Part shown: piece by piece, positions 1-10,357 of the stretch
Layout of the letters: each line of letters begins with the position of its first letter
How positions within the stretch are numbered: the first letter of the stretch is position 1
NCBI GenBank assembly: GCA_008704415.1
Contig: VXIS01000146.1
Coordinates: forward strand, 44,683 to 108,682
Origin: Sphaerosporella brunnea
Lineage: Eukaryota > Ascomycota > Pezizomycetes > Pezizales > Pyronemataceae
Direction of reading: 5' to 3'
Length of the DNA: 64,000 bases
Made by a program: the position numbers and the translations under genes
Notes under the pieces: model-generated
Databases searched by the model: none
What the model saw: only the letters and a program-made list of their open reading frames with translations
Told to the model about the DNA's origin: nothing

Positions 1-450
1 AGAGTTGAAAGCTTCTTAAAGTGGTCCTTTACTGTGTCGACATTCATCGCTGCGACTCTATCGTGCTCCACAGCTCGTGCAACCTTTGTACTGACCTCTG
101 GGTGGCGCCTCAAGAAGCGCGTGGTGAAGTGGTCACCGATAGTCGCTTGGGGGTTCCCACGCCGGTTCACGATCTCAAGTTCCATCTGCCGCACCTCCCT
201 ATGCCTTGGTGCGAACCCCAACGCGTCTCTATCCTCAATCCAGCGTACCATTTCGTTCTCCTCTGGGGCCAAGGTATGCTCATTCTGGTCGGCTTCTCTG
301 GCTGGGCGAGTGCGGCCGGAGAGGGTGTTCCTATGGATCTCCCAACGGTCTGCTATGTACATGCTTTATCTTCGCCTCTGGAGGCTGCTGCTCCGCAAGA
401 TCCTTGAGTGCTTTGGCTATTCTCTCCTCTTTTTATTGCGTCGTTGCGGC
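1..450 (-). pseudogene. pogo/Fot1-type transposase, N-terminal remnant, cut by window edge
   Basis: On the minus strand the reading starts with a basic MPQRRNKKRR peptide at 450 and later gives a stretch resembling the CENP-B-type helix-turn-helix DNA-binding region of fungal pogo/Fot1 transposases: a GRTR motif, an 'EENEMVRWIEDRD' core, GFAPRHREVRQM, then TRFLRRHPEVSTKVAR and DHFKKLS. The start is interrupted by an in-frame stop after codon 11 and at least one frameshift; the next frame continues as IAKALKDLAEQQPPEAK before switching back. It is therefore a decayed gene. The catalytic DDE domain would lie left of position 1 and is not visible. Family assignment is from remembered motif layout, not a search. 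Confidence 0.6.
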
Positions 451-983
451 ATCGTAAGGGTGGTGTTAATATATTGTTCAGGTGCGTTGCGACTGGACGT
501 CATAACCCGTGCACAACAGGCCAGCCATGCCCAACCGCCGTCGACGATATGGTGCCAGAGACGAACAGCCCGTGACAACCCCACGCACTTTACCGAGTAA
601 AACCAACGGCTATTATGCTCCATACCTCCCCCCCCTTGCTAACCCCATTTTTATGACCCGACTCCACCCCACCCAACCATCATTCAGGTATTCCAGCCAG
701 CCTCGGCTCGCTGAACCAAAAACACCTTCCCTTTGAACTCCACAAAATCGATTTCGCTCGAGGGTACAATGTCCACTATCTTTCCATCGAACGGGACAGC
801 CTAGGACAGGCTCTGTGCCTGATCCTCGCTGCCCTCCCCCTTCCTCCTCAAGGACACCGTCCTGGACTACCTTTCTCCTACTCCTTGTTTTCCGAAGCAA
901 TGAAGAGCACCAAAAATCCCAAGCGGTAAAGGGATCAGCAAACACTCCAAGGGACAGCGGGCAGCAAAAAGGTCGATAAGATA

Positions 984-1080
984 TACCGTAGAATTCCTTA
1001 TATACCGCGCAGTGGCCCAGTGACTGTGCCACTGGCGAAGTCACTTCGCCACTGCGCGGTATATAAGGAATTATACGGTA
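984..1080. mobile_element. 97-bp MITE, TA-flanked, near-perfect hairpin
   Basis: The sequence starts TACCGTAGAATTCCTTATAT and ends with the inverted counterpart ATATAAGGAATTATACGGTA. The inverted arms continue through GCGCAGTGGC, so almost the whole element folds back. The CCGTA ends next to TA fit a Tc1/mariner-type non-autonomous element. It sits exactly at the start of the first unit of a 119-bp tandem repeat; the second unit (1201) shows the unoccupied junction. Confidence 0.75.
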
Positions 1081-1081
1081 T

Positions 1082-1271
1082 CCAACGCCGAGCCACCACT
1101 TTCCTCGCCCCGTTATTGGCAAGCTGCTTGAAGGTTTTACAAAAAAAGCCACATGGGGCTGAGAATTGCTGGAAGGGCAGCACAAAGACCAACAAGATAT
1201 CCAACGCCGAGCCACCACTCTCCTCACCCTCGTCATTCCCAAGCCACTTCAAGGCTTTACAAAAAAAGCCC
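1082..1271. repeat. Two-copy diverged tandem repeat, period 119 bp
   Basis: A segment beginning CCAACGCCGAGCCACCACT is present at 1082 and again at 1201, both continuing through CTTCAAGG-like sequence into seven A and GCC. Copies differ by scattered substitutions, so the duplication is old. Confidence 0.65.
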
Positions 1272-2588
1272 GGTATACAGTGTACCCCCCAAAACTGCAG
1301 TGAGTGATATATCATGATGCTTACGAGTGTGCACCAACCCACAGCCGTTCTTCAACCCATCCCACGCTCCAACCCGCACCGGTCGCTACCAACTCGGAAC
1401 CTCTCAACCTCTCATCCGCCGTATTCTTCACCGCATCATGGACACCCGGGCCCTGTGGTGGAGTTCGATTCGGCTGCACTCAGCAAAATGCCGACCGCTG
1501 GCGTCGCCAACTACACTGCAAACCTCAGGTCTGGATCCGGCGCCTGATCCTATCTTGACCAGTGCTTTACCTCCTTCAAGGGTCTGCAAACTCTGTTTAC
1601 CACGGTTGGCATGATCACGTCAATTCACCACAACCGGTTTCTTCATCTTCGAAAGGCAAAAGCGCTGCCTTCTAGGAGCCTTTAACTCTACCACCTCCTG
1701 CAACTGCGCATCTGAAGGCCGAATATTACAGCGAGTGTTGGCTATGACGCAATCCACAAAGCCTCCGAGAAAGAGGCAAACTGCGTATGGATGTTCTACT
1801 CGTCAGGTTCTTCTATGTGAGGACTTCTGTGCTCGCCCATACCGTGAAGAGTTGTAAATAGTGAATATATTGTGTTGTGATGGCCAGAGACGCCCCGGAG
1901 GTGCCCCATTTCACTACTCACCGATAGTCACTCGCCTCCTTGAAATGCAAAACAAATGTCACGATCATGACCAGCAAGTAATCAACTTTGCAAAGAGCTC
2001 CAACACAGTCGGCATCGATATCGACATCAAGATTTCCTCATGCGCGGGCTTAGGTTCATAGCTCTAGATCCAGCCAGGCTGCCGCATCTATTTCCCTCTG
2101 CCCTCCATCTGAAACTCTGTTCATGTAAAAACGCAGCTATCCTATCCCGTAGCCCGGAAAACACACTGTTGATACCTTGTTGGTTAAAACGAAGAAGCTT
2201 GTAATTCAACGTCCAGTTAATCGGTAAAGCCACCACAGATTGAGGTTGAGGGAGGGAGGATGAGATCCTCTGTCTCCAGTTCGGTCTTCCTTTCAATTTG
2301 CACAGCGTCTTATATGATATGCACAACTCCGAGAAACACTCCACAATATCCAACAGCGGTATCTAACCATCTAGGATAGTAGGTATCAAAGAAAGAAGAA
2401 CTATATACACAACCAGAACCCGCACTTTCCGCCGTCCAGCCCCATCGCACCCAAACTAAATTTCAGTATCGGTATCACTCAGTATCAAAAACCACAATTG
2501 CTCCCGCTATGCAAAACCGACCCAAAAACTGACAAAAATCAACAAAAATCAACAAAAAACCCAAGAAGGGAAAAAAGGATTAAAACTA

Positions 2589-5392
2589 TTAAGTAGGTGA
2601 AGAATCTGACACCTCATCCAGAAGCTTTCTCGAAGCCCTCTTGATAAGATCCGCAACTTTGTCCACCTCCGACTGCGCGACGTCCCAGTGCCCTTGATTA
2701 ACCGCCGCTCTGACTCCTGGGAAGTATTCCACCTCGTGTGCGTTGTCCGCCTATCACTATCAGTGGGTGGTTGTGAGTGAGGGGGAGGGGGTTACCTGAG
2801 GCGCCATAATCATATGCTTAAACCAGAGTCTTCCCGGCACGCCACCTCCTTTAGTTACATCTAACAGATGCTTGTCAAAATTGCCCATGCGAATGCTACG
2901 GGAGCGGCGCTGCGAAACCGCCCAGTCGTCCAGCTCCACATACAAGCCGTCGACATCCTGGCCCATCCAGCCCTCGTTCATCTGCGTGAACTTCATGATA
3001 TGGCCCAGAGCCGTGTTGACGGCGTTTTTCAGCGGGTCCAGGTTCAGCTTTGCCCCCTGGCCGGCGGATGCATCAACTTTCTGTTTTACCCACGACTGCA
3101 ACTCCTTCCAGTGCTTGTTGATTGCGTGCCAATACGCCATCATGTCAAGGGGGATGATGGCATGGTCAGAAAGCTCCAAAAGCAGGAGGATCACGATCTT
3201 TCCCAGGGTCTCGTGGTAGATGAAGCCCGGGTCTCCGATGTCTTTCGTCCAGGCAAAGTTGTCGAAACAACTGTGAGCGGGATAGCCTTTGCCGGAAAAT
3301 GACAGGTCGACGGAGGAGATGCCGGCGTAGTGCTGGAAAGCAGTATAGTCGCCCCCGGCGCCGAGCCCGGGCATGTCCTCAGAATTCCAAGTGTCGTTGT
3401 AGAGCTTGTGGGTCAATGGATCAGAAACGCGGCCGAGCACTTTCTTCACTACATATTGCATGGATGGTGATCCGGCGGCTGTGAACTGAGTCCCGGTTAC
3501 CGCTGCATCGAGGTTGATGTAGGCAATGACGTTGTCCTTGACTCCTGGGCCAGCTTCCTCGACAAACTCACTGCATCCAATCAGCCACTTTGAGCGTACA
3601 TGGCAAACAACAGGGTACCCACGTAGAACCGATGAGATTGTACTCCTTAGCATCCCAATTCGCAAACACAATGGTCCGGAGCGGTTTCCAGCCAAATTCC
3701 ATCATCTTTCCGAGTACCCTAGCAACCTCCAGCATGATGGCGGTGCCCGAGTTCGGATCGCTCGCACCAAAGCACCATGCATCCCGATGGTTGCCAATGA
3801 CGATTTTCTCTTCCAAACGGTCAGTTCCCTGGATCTCGCCCAATACGTTCCACACCGGCTGCCGGTAATTTTCGTAGTTCTCATTTTGCAGATTTACGAC
3901 TGGCGATGAACCCACCGCCCCGGTCCAGTACTCGTCCACATGCGGCACACCGCCAACCCAGTCATCGTCTACCTTCTTGCCCTTGCCTTTGATTGCCTGC
4001 AAGAGCGGGCGAGTGTCTTTGTATGACTATTTGGAGTTGTCAGCACGATACTATCAACTACACAGCGATCCAACTTGAACATACCAATGGCAATGACGGA
4101 ATGTTCACGAGGGCCTTATTATTGTGATGTGATAGGCGATCGCTGGCACCGGGCAGGCTAGGCCATCCGGGGGACAAAACATCGCCGGGCAACAAGCTGG
4201 TCAAGCTCACGCTCCCCCTCATCACCGCACTATCCGGCCAATCCCAGCCCTCCGTCTTCGGGTCCGAAAATGCCAAAACACCGACAACACCCTCCTCCTC
4301 TGCCGCCTTAATCTTAATCCCCAGGTCCGAATTTCTCCCACCATTTCGTATCAACGCAATAGCACCATTAACCTCAATCCCCTGCGCCTTCAACTTCTGG
4401 AAGTCCTCCCTGGAGCCATAATTGGCGTAAATAACCGGGCCCTTGACATTGCCCTTTTTCGAATGTCCATGAAAAACTAGTGTATTTTCCGACGGTCTCT
4501 TATCGTGCGGCGACTCCTTCAACACCGGTTCCTCCAGCTGCGCCTCCCACTTCGGTTCATCCATCCATACCCTTCTTCCACCGGGCGTGGGGTAGTTGAG
4601 GTACACATCATACTGCATGCGCTCGGTCTTCTGCCCAAAGCTCGACAGCTGCCCCTGTATGTACTTCGCAAGCACAAAATCTCCCTCCGTCCCCGCCATG
4701 TGATCGAACGAGCTGATGTACTCCAACCAATGCTTGATGCGGTCTTTATCGATGCCGTGCTCAGCATAGCTGCGGACACTCTCGGGGTCGAACGGGCCTA
4801 GATACTCCTGGCCGACCGAGCGGAACGACAGCACATCTGTGGCGAGGAGTACATAAACGACAATAAGCGCGACAACAACCGCAATGAGGCGGTAGACAGG
4901 GACCAAAGCGGCGGAGTTCATATTGCTCAAGCACGGCACGGGAGGAACATTCGGCATTCGGCACCTCAGCCCACGAAACGGGTTTCGGGGCAACGAGATA
5001 GCTGACAGCGAAGAGCTGAACCGCTTCGAAAACGCGCGTAGACCGCCGGAGCCCCGCCGCCGCTGCTCCTCAATCTCCCCTTCCATCACCTCCATCTGCA
5101 CCATCTCCCGTTGTAGGCTCTCGGCGCTGCTCCGTGGCGAGTTGAAAGCTGAGAGGAAGGAGCTGTCGCTGGAGCTGCGCACGCTCTCGACGTATGGGGG
5201 CCGGTAGCCATCGCGGCGGGTGGGTGGAGCCGAGGACGATGATTGAGAGGTCCCGCTCCGGTTCAGTAGGTTCAAGCGCTCCCCACCTTCTTCGTCGGCG
5301 CCACCGTAATCGCTGGTTGCTTCCTCGTAGCTGGGGATCGGTGCGAGATGCTGTTGTTCGTTGCCTAACATCATTGCGGGAGCTTCTGGCAC
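2589..5392 (-). CDS. M28B glutamate-carboxypeptidase-like type II membrane protein, general-base Glu replaced
   Basis: Four exons on the minus strand: 5392-4085, 4026-3623, 3570-2796 and 2750-2589, joined by GT-AG introns of 58, 52 and 45 bp, giving 882 residues. The N-terminal 160 residues are Ser-rich and presumably cytosolic. One membrane span lies near 163-185, followed by a protease-associated insert (about 310-420), a zinc-peptidase domain and a TfR-like helical dimerisation domain. This is the glutamate carboxypeptidase II / Vps70-Tre1 family layout. The zinc ligands align well: H516, D526, E564, D592 and H690. However, the residue before E564, which is the catalytic general base in the family (E424 of human GCPII), is Lys563 (codon AAG). 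It may therefore be a non-catalytic, receptor- or adaptor-like member acting in the endomembrane system. The start was chosen as the first Met of the open frame. Confidence 0.88.
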
Positions 5393-6477
5393 ATTAAGTA
5401 CCTGATCCTCCTACTCCTACCAGAAAAGAAAGAAAAAAAAAGAGAAAGAGCGGAAGGCTGAGTGTCACAGACTACTCATTCGAAGAAAAAAAGTTCCGTG
5501 TCGTATGTGTATTCGCGCGAGCGGCGGGGGGGTGGTTTTACTTGCAAGATAGAGGAAGACAGAGAGCGGAATTTGGTTTGGTCTCTAAGGAGGCTTCGCC
5601 GCCGTTTCAAATCTAGCCGGAAAATACAAAGATCATGTGATTCCAGGGTTAGGTTTTCCCGCGCACCCAGAGGTCAGCAAGCAAGCAATGGCTATGAAAA
5701 CGTTTGCTTGTATGTGAGATTGACCATACATGAGTTTCAGGTGCCGTTGTTGAAAAAAGGGGGTTATCAAGGGAGAAAGGTAGAGCTGGATGAAAACCCG
5801 TCAAGCCAGGTTAAAAAGACGTTGAAAACATGGTGACAACTGTTTACCCGGCCATTGGTTTTGCAGGAGCGAGTGATGTCGAGCATCACAATAGTCTTGG
5901 CGGATGCAAGTTCGTTGGACCCTTTCCAGATTCCCGGCGTGGCCATATTGTTGAGTAGATTCGGTATTCAACGGGCTGACAAGAAAAACCCAGCTTCAGA
6001 GGCAGGACTTGGCTTTCGCTCGTGCCGATGCATACTATACGCAAAACAAGTGTTGTGACCACACGGCGAGCCACGATAAGTTCAGCGTCACTCAGTTTTT
6101 AATCGCGTAGAATAAGGGTGAAACATATGTGTGTATCATGATAGACCTTACCCACAGTGTATCAGTAGGGTAAATTTCCGTGTTTTCGGGTCACGTGACT
6201 TTGCTCCACAGAGTAGTAGCTAGCATAGAAACACATACACACTGCGAAAGTATCCACAGAGGCGGGACAAACGTTTGAACCGTAATGATAAGCTCCTCGT
6301 GGTCGCTTCGTACGAGAACGCGCGGCGGCGGATATATCTAGGGCTTGAATATGATCTACCCGCGGCTAGGCAACACGTGGGGGATCGCGCTGCCGCAGGT
6401 GTGGGGACGGCTCCGCCCATCTCCTCCAACGTTCAACACCACCACTATCACCACCCAACGTACCGGTAACAAGCACC
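5393..6477. promoter_or_regulatory. Divergent intergenic region between two genes
   Basis: This region of about 1.1 kb separates the minus-strand M28B gene from the plus-strand gene at 6478, so it should hold both promoters. An A-rich tract lies just upstream of the M28B start (5425-5455). A CACGTG E-box-type palindrome lies near 6190. Short frames here (5462-5836 for example) look like chance openings. Confidence 0.4.
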
Positions 6478-6960
6478 ATGCCAAAGCAGCCGTCACCGGC
6501 TGCCGCCTCGCTCGTCGACAATCCAGACGCCGCAAAGCTGCGGGCGCTGCTTGCACTCGAACTCGAACTGCCGGGCGGTGATAACGCCGCAAAGCAAGCC
6601 CGCCTGCGGGCGCTGCTTGCACTCGAACCGCCGGGCAATGATAACGCCTATCTCTTCGTCCGTAAGAACGCCACGGCCGATTTCTACACCTGCACGAAGT
6701 ATTTGGTCCCTGGGCACGTTATTCGAAGTCAACAGGTATGTAAGTTTGGAAGGATATAGTTACCTAGTGGTTTCTCATCTGAACTGGACCGTGCAAAGGC
6801 TTTAACCGATTTTTTGTACCGCCAACGCGTATCTACAACCTCGATGGCTTGCAGCCTCCTTGAGTTCGATGCTGAGGGTACATGCCATGAGTTTGCGCTC
6901 ACTTGGGATACGTATCCGCGGGGGATTAAGCCGACGAGGTTGTTTGTTACGTTGAATTAG
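6478..6960 (+). CDS. Unrecognised two-exon small protein with internal duplication
   Basis: Exon 1 is 6478-6735, and a 63-bp intron runs from 6736 (GTATGT) to 6798 (AAAG). Exon 2 is 6799-6960 and reads in frame to a TAG, giving 139 residues. The intron join restores an open frame that ends in a sensible Leu-Thr-rich tail, which supports the model. Residues about 19-37 and 41-56 are a tandem duplication: both contain LRALLALE followed by a Pro-Gly and a DN pair. The middle of the protein has F-V-R-K and a TCTKYLVPGHV segment. No known domain is recognised, and there is no signal peptide or membrane span. Confidence 0.5.
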
Positions 6961-7170
6961 GTCATAGAACTAAAGCACGGTGTCTTTGCAATTGCGCGTG
7001 GAACGTTTTTGAAAAAGCCCGCAAGGCTCGTGTTTGAAAGAACAACCACCACTCAAGTAGCAAGTGAAAACTTCTGTACATGATGACCGCTTTCTTCCCA
7101 TCACACATCAGCAGTACCAACAGTCTATTCCCGAAATCCCTCCGTCTTGCTTCGCAACACACTGCCTCCG

Positions 7171-7635
7171 TCACTCGAGTTTGACAAAGTCCAACCTAAG
7201 CTCGTTGATTCCTTCACGGACTGCCGCGTCGCGAATCTTCTCCCACGCCTCGCCGGTGATATGGCTGCCCCAACTCAGCATGGACTCAGCATTCCACCAA
7301 GCAGGGGCATCCCGAGTCACATCGCCCTTGAAGCCGACGATGTCCTCCAAGAAATCCGGGTCGGCTGCGAAGACTCTTCCTTCCAAGGACTCCAAGGACT
7401 CGTTCCGGAGTACACGCAGCGGAACCACCGGGGTCCCTTTCGGGAACTTGATAGTAAACCGATTGCAGGGCTGACTCTTTGGGCCCGGCGCCTCCGACTT
7501 GGGGATTTGCTGTGTCTTGTCGTTGGCCTCGAGCTCCTCTCGCGACGGCTTCTTCTCCGGGGTGCTTGCGCTGGGGGGACGCTGGATCGGACCTTTGGTC
7601 CAGCTGGGCCATTTTGTCCGGAGAGCAGGCGGCAT
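7171..7635 (-). CDS. Unrecognised 154-residue protein
   Basis: This is a single open frame of 154 residues. The N-terminal half is Pro/Lys/Glu-rich and probably disordered (PSASTPEKKPSREELEAND). The C-terminal half looks folded, with ESLEGRVFAADPDFLEDIVG, a Trp-rich stretch (APAWWNAESMLSWGS) and a helical end rich in Glu and Leu. No signal peptide or membrane segment is present. I do not recognise a family. It is judged real from its amino-acid texture rather than from homology, and an upstream exon cannot be excluded. Confidence 0.5.
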   Translation of the reverse strand: MPPALRTKWPSWTKGPIQRPPSASTPEKKPSREELEANDKTQQIPKSEAPGPKSQPCNRFTIKFPKGTPVVPLRVLRNESLESLEGRVFAADPDFLEDIVGFKGDVTRDAPAWWNAESMLSWGSHITGEAWEKIRDAAVREGINELRLDFVKLE

Positions 7636-7931
7636 GATGTGTTGGATTGGCGGTGATCGGTAGGGAGTCTAACGTCAACTGGGTAAAGGAGCTTAGATAG
7701 CGAGGAGACCAGTTTCAAGCTGTTCGTGGGCTGCAGGGTGAAGCAACCTGGAGGCTTAGGGGTTTCCACGCCGCGTCGGACGGTGTGAGAGGGAAGCTGG
7801 TGGGGTTGTGGGTGGTAATTCATGCTCGCTCATCCAACACAAGTTCTAAACGTAAACATCATCGCCGCGAAACGAGAACAGGACGTCCCGCTGTCCAAAG
7901 TAGGCCCACTTCAGGGAATAATCGCGCTCAT

Positions 7932-8051
7932 CACTGTTCTCAATAGCCGGCCCAAAAACAGCCAGCCGGCTTGGCTGCGAGGGTTGGCTTTTGATTCAGC
8001 CCAACGCAGCCCAACGCAGCCAGCCCGGCTGGCTGGCTATTGAGAACACTG
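7932..8051. mobile_element. Short hAT-like MITE (120 bp)
   Basis: The ends are CACTGTTCTCAATAGCCGGC and its inverted counterpart GGCTGGCTATTGAGAACACTG (shown one base over the arm). The interior is dense in GCCCGGCT/AGCCCA motifs, as in the element at 9183-9530. No 8-bp target duplication is visible, so it may be an old or rearranged copy. Confidence 0.6.
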
Positions 8052-8059
8052 CTGGCCCA

Positions 8060-9174
8060 TGGAATATGGGCGTTGGCCGTACTTGATCCATTCATCCATA
8101 CAAGGAGCGGAGGTTGCGCAACCATAGCGTGTCACTCGGACCATGACAGCGGCTACTGCGGTTTCCACAGCCGATTGTCGTGACATAGCTGGCGAAAGAT
8201 TTGCCAAAGCAAAGGCTCTGTACGTTCGTAGGGAATGGTCAGCGTCTATGCTGATTGCCCTGGGGCCAAATAAAAGTTCATGTACTCTATTGTACCCGCA
8301 ATCCGCGAAATGCTAAGCGGTGTTCAGGAAGGTGAGGTGAAGGTTAGTTGATTAGGAGGAAGCGAGGTCGAGGCCCCGAGGTCTACCTACCCAGCCTCAC
8401 TAAGCATCACTCTACCTATGTACATCCCTACACTACAGCAACAAAGGCCTTTGAGGGTGTATCAGCTTGGTTGCTCAGAATTAATCTTATTCCTCGATCT
8501 TAGACTGCCAGAAGGCGTACCGTTCGAAAGCAATACCCATTATCGAGAGGCTATCCCGAAACGCTGTGTTGCGGGCACCATGATCTCCGCCTAGCTCGAC
8601 GGGCTCCGGAAGCAAAACTGATGAACTGGGTGGTCACAGTTCTTTTGGGTGGAATCGTCGGCTGCAACGTTCAGGAGGGCTTGAGTAGACGAGAGGCAGA
8701 GAGCTCATTCGTTCGAAGAGGTTGAAAGCGACGGAGCGGTGGTGTAATGAAAAATCAGGCAGGATGTCTGAAGATAGCTATTCCAAATACTTTGTATATC
8801 AGGGAAGCACGGACTCCACTCCGAGGGAAAATTCGGGCCCTCAATTTTCAGCGTTGCTTGTACTCTACGCCCATTAAGTTCTCCCAGTGATTGCACCCCT
8901 ACTTCTCTACGCCTTCAGGCGGGGGGTCGCCAGAGTATCCCACAAACTCCTGACGCCGCCATATGTAAAAGATAGGAGTCAACATACCAACCAAGTCAAA
9001 ATCCTCAACCCCTTTCCAACAAGATTCTCAAGATTTTCAGCCCAGATGGCGGTTCGACTGCAGGATGACCTTGCGGCGGCGACTCCACTTTCAATCTACC
9101 TCACGCTCTGCCAACTCTTTCATTTCTTTACTGGGGACTCTGATTTCACACTCACCCGCAAATGCCATAGATAG
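8060..9174. other. Gene-poor intergenic stretch
   Basis: Only short frames without start context or recognisable domains occur here. I see no repeat structure other than the flanking MITEs. Confidence 0.4.
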
Positions 9175-9182
9175 AATTGAAT

Positions 9183-9530
9183 CAGTGTTCCTAATAGCCG
9201 GCCCAAAAAGCCCGGCTGTGCGGGCGGGCTGCCAAAAGACAACAGCCCGGCTGTCTCAAAATCACGACGGGCTGACTGTTGGGCTGTCGGGCTGCCAAGC
9301 ACTTTCGACTGAGGTGAACTTGTCATGCAACCATCAGTTCGACCTAGTTACGTCTTAAACGGAAGAGTGTTTCTGTGTAGCTGTTGCTCCATTCCCCATA
9401 GCGCATGATCCCTGCATCCGCTGGAAGCCAGCCCGACGTGGGCTGCAGCCCAAACAGCCCGCCCGTCTTTTCGATCAGCCCATGCAGCCCAGCATCAGCC
9501 CGACGGGCGGGCTGGCTATTAGGAACACTG
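9183..9530. mobile_element. 348-bp hAT-type MITE with perfect 8-bp target duplication
   Basis: The left end is CAGTGTTCCTAATAGCCGGC and the right end is GCCAGCC-type sequence closing in ATTAGGAACACTG. It is flanked on both sides by AATTGAAT (9175-9182 and 9531-9538). CAGTG ends with an 8-bp duplication are the hallmark of hAT transposons. There is no coding capacity. GC-rich GGGCTG/CAGCCC subrepeats fill both end regions. Confidence 0.85.
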
Positions 9531-9966
9531 AATTGAATTGCATCAGGTAGCAGGAAGTTTGAGCCTGATCTTTTACGATCGTATGACCATCGAGTCATTC
9601 TGGAACAGAAAGATTTGAGCTGGATAGTTGCGCCAAAAACTGCAGCAGAAGGATGCAGGAACAGAATGCCGCTCTCTCGCTTCTAATGACCATAACTCAG
9701 CTGCGGAAGAAGGGGTCAGCGTTGTATGCATGAGCTTCCATGGATGTATCACAATCTTGTTCAGCCCTAAAAAGCGAGAATTTCCCAATGCAGTTCGACA
9801 TGGGATTGTGGGGGATATTCGTCTTTGGCGGTTAGATATTTTCGACCTGTTGGCTGGCGGTAAAACAGTGGCAAAGGTCGACTTAGCAGGCTGAAGCTAT
9901 TGGTTGAATGACGATGGAAAGCCACCAACATCGGATATCCCGTCGGCAACCGCCGCCGGATACAAC

Positions 9967-10188
9967 TACCGTATAAACTCGGATATAAGATACCCCCCCA
10001 GATTTGGTTAGCGGCAAATAATTGCCTTATAGGGAAGTTAATGTCTCCAAAAGGAAGTCAGTAAAAAACAAAATCCTTCCTTTGTAAGCAAAAACCCTCC
10101 TTCGTAAGCTTAAAAGTTTCCCTATAAGGCAATTATTTGCCGCTAACCAAATCTGGGGGGGGTATCTTATATCCGAGTTTATACGGTA
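9967..10188. mobile_element. 222-bp TA-flanked MITE with arms of about 75 bp
   Basis: It begins TACCGTATAAACTCGGATAT and ends in the exact inverted form ATATCCGAGTTTATACGGTA. The inverted arms extend through a seven-to-eight C/G run, GATTTGGTTAGCGGCAAATA and CCTTATAGGGAA, leaving a loop of about 60 bp. It is a Tc1/mariner-type non-autonomous element. It shares only the outer CCGTA with the other TA-flanked MITEs, so it is a distinct family. Confidence 0.85.
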
Positions 10189-10357
10189 TCATCCACATGC
10201 AGTGCAGAATTCACCGGTAAAGCAATGTGCCCGCTTAATTGCTCCAAAAGAATCATCAGTGGCTTCTGCAATCTTAAAACTCCAGGAATATGCGGGACCT
10301 GAATCCCGTGGTTTTGAGCCTCCAGTCGGGGATCCGCATTCTAGAGTGCCGGCCACA

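Larger units (their letters stand above)
451..2588. other. Intergenic stretch with a MITE and a diverged tandem repeat
   Basis: I see no convincing gene here. Short overlapping frames at 1304-1614 and 1861-2061 are not supported by start context or composition. The stretch holds the 97-bp MITE at 984-1080 and two diverged copies of a segment of about 75 bp (from 1082 and from 1201, period 119 bp), each ending in a run of seven A. Confidence 0.5.
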
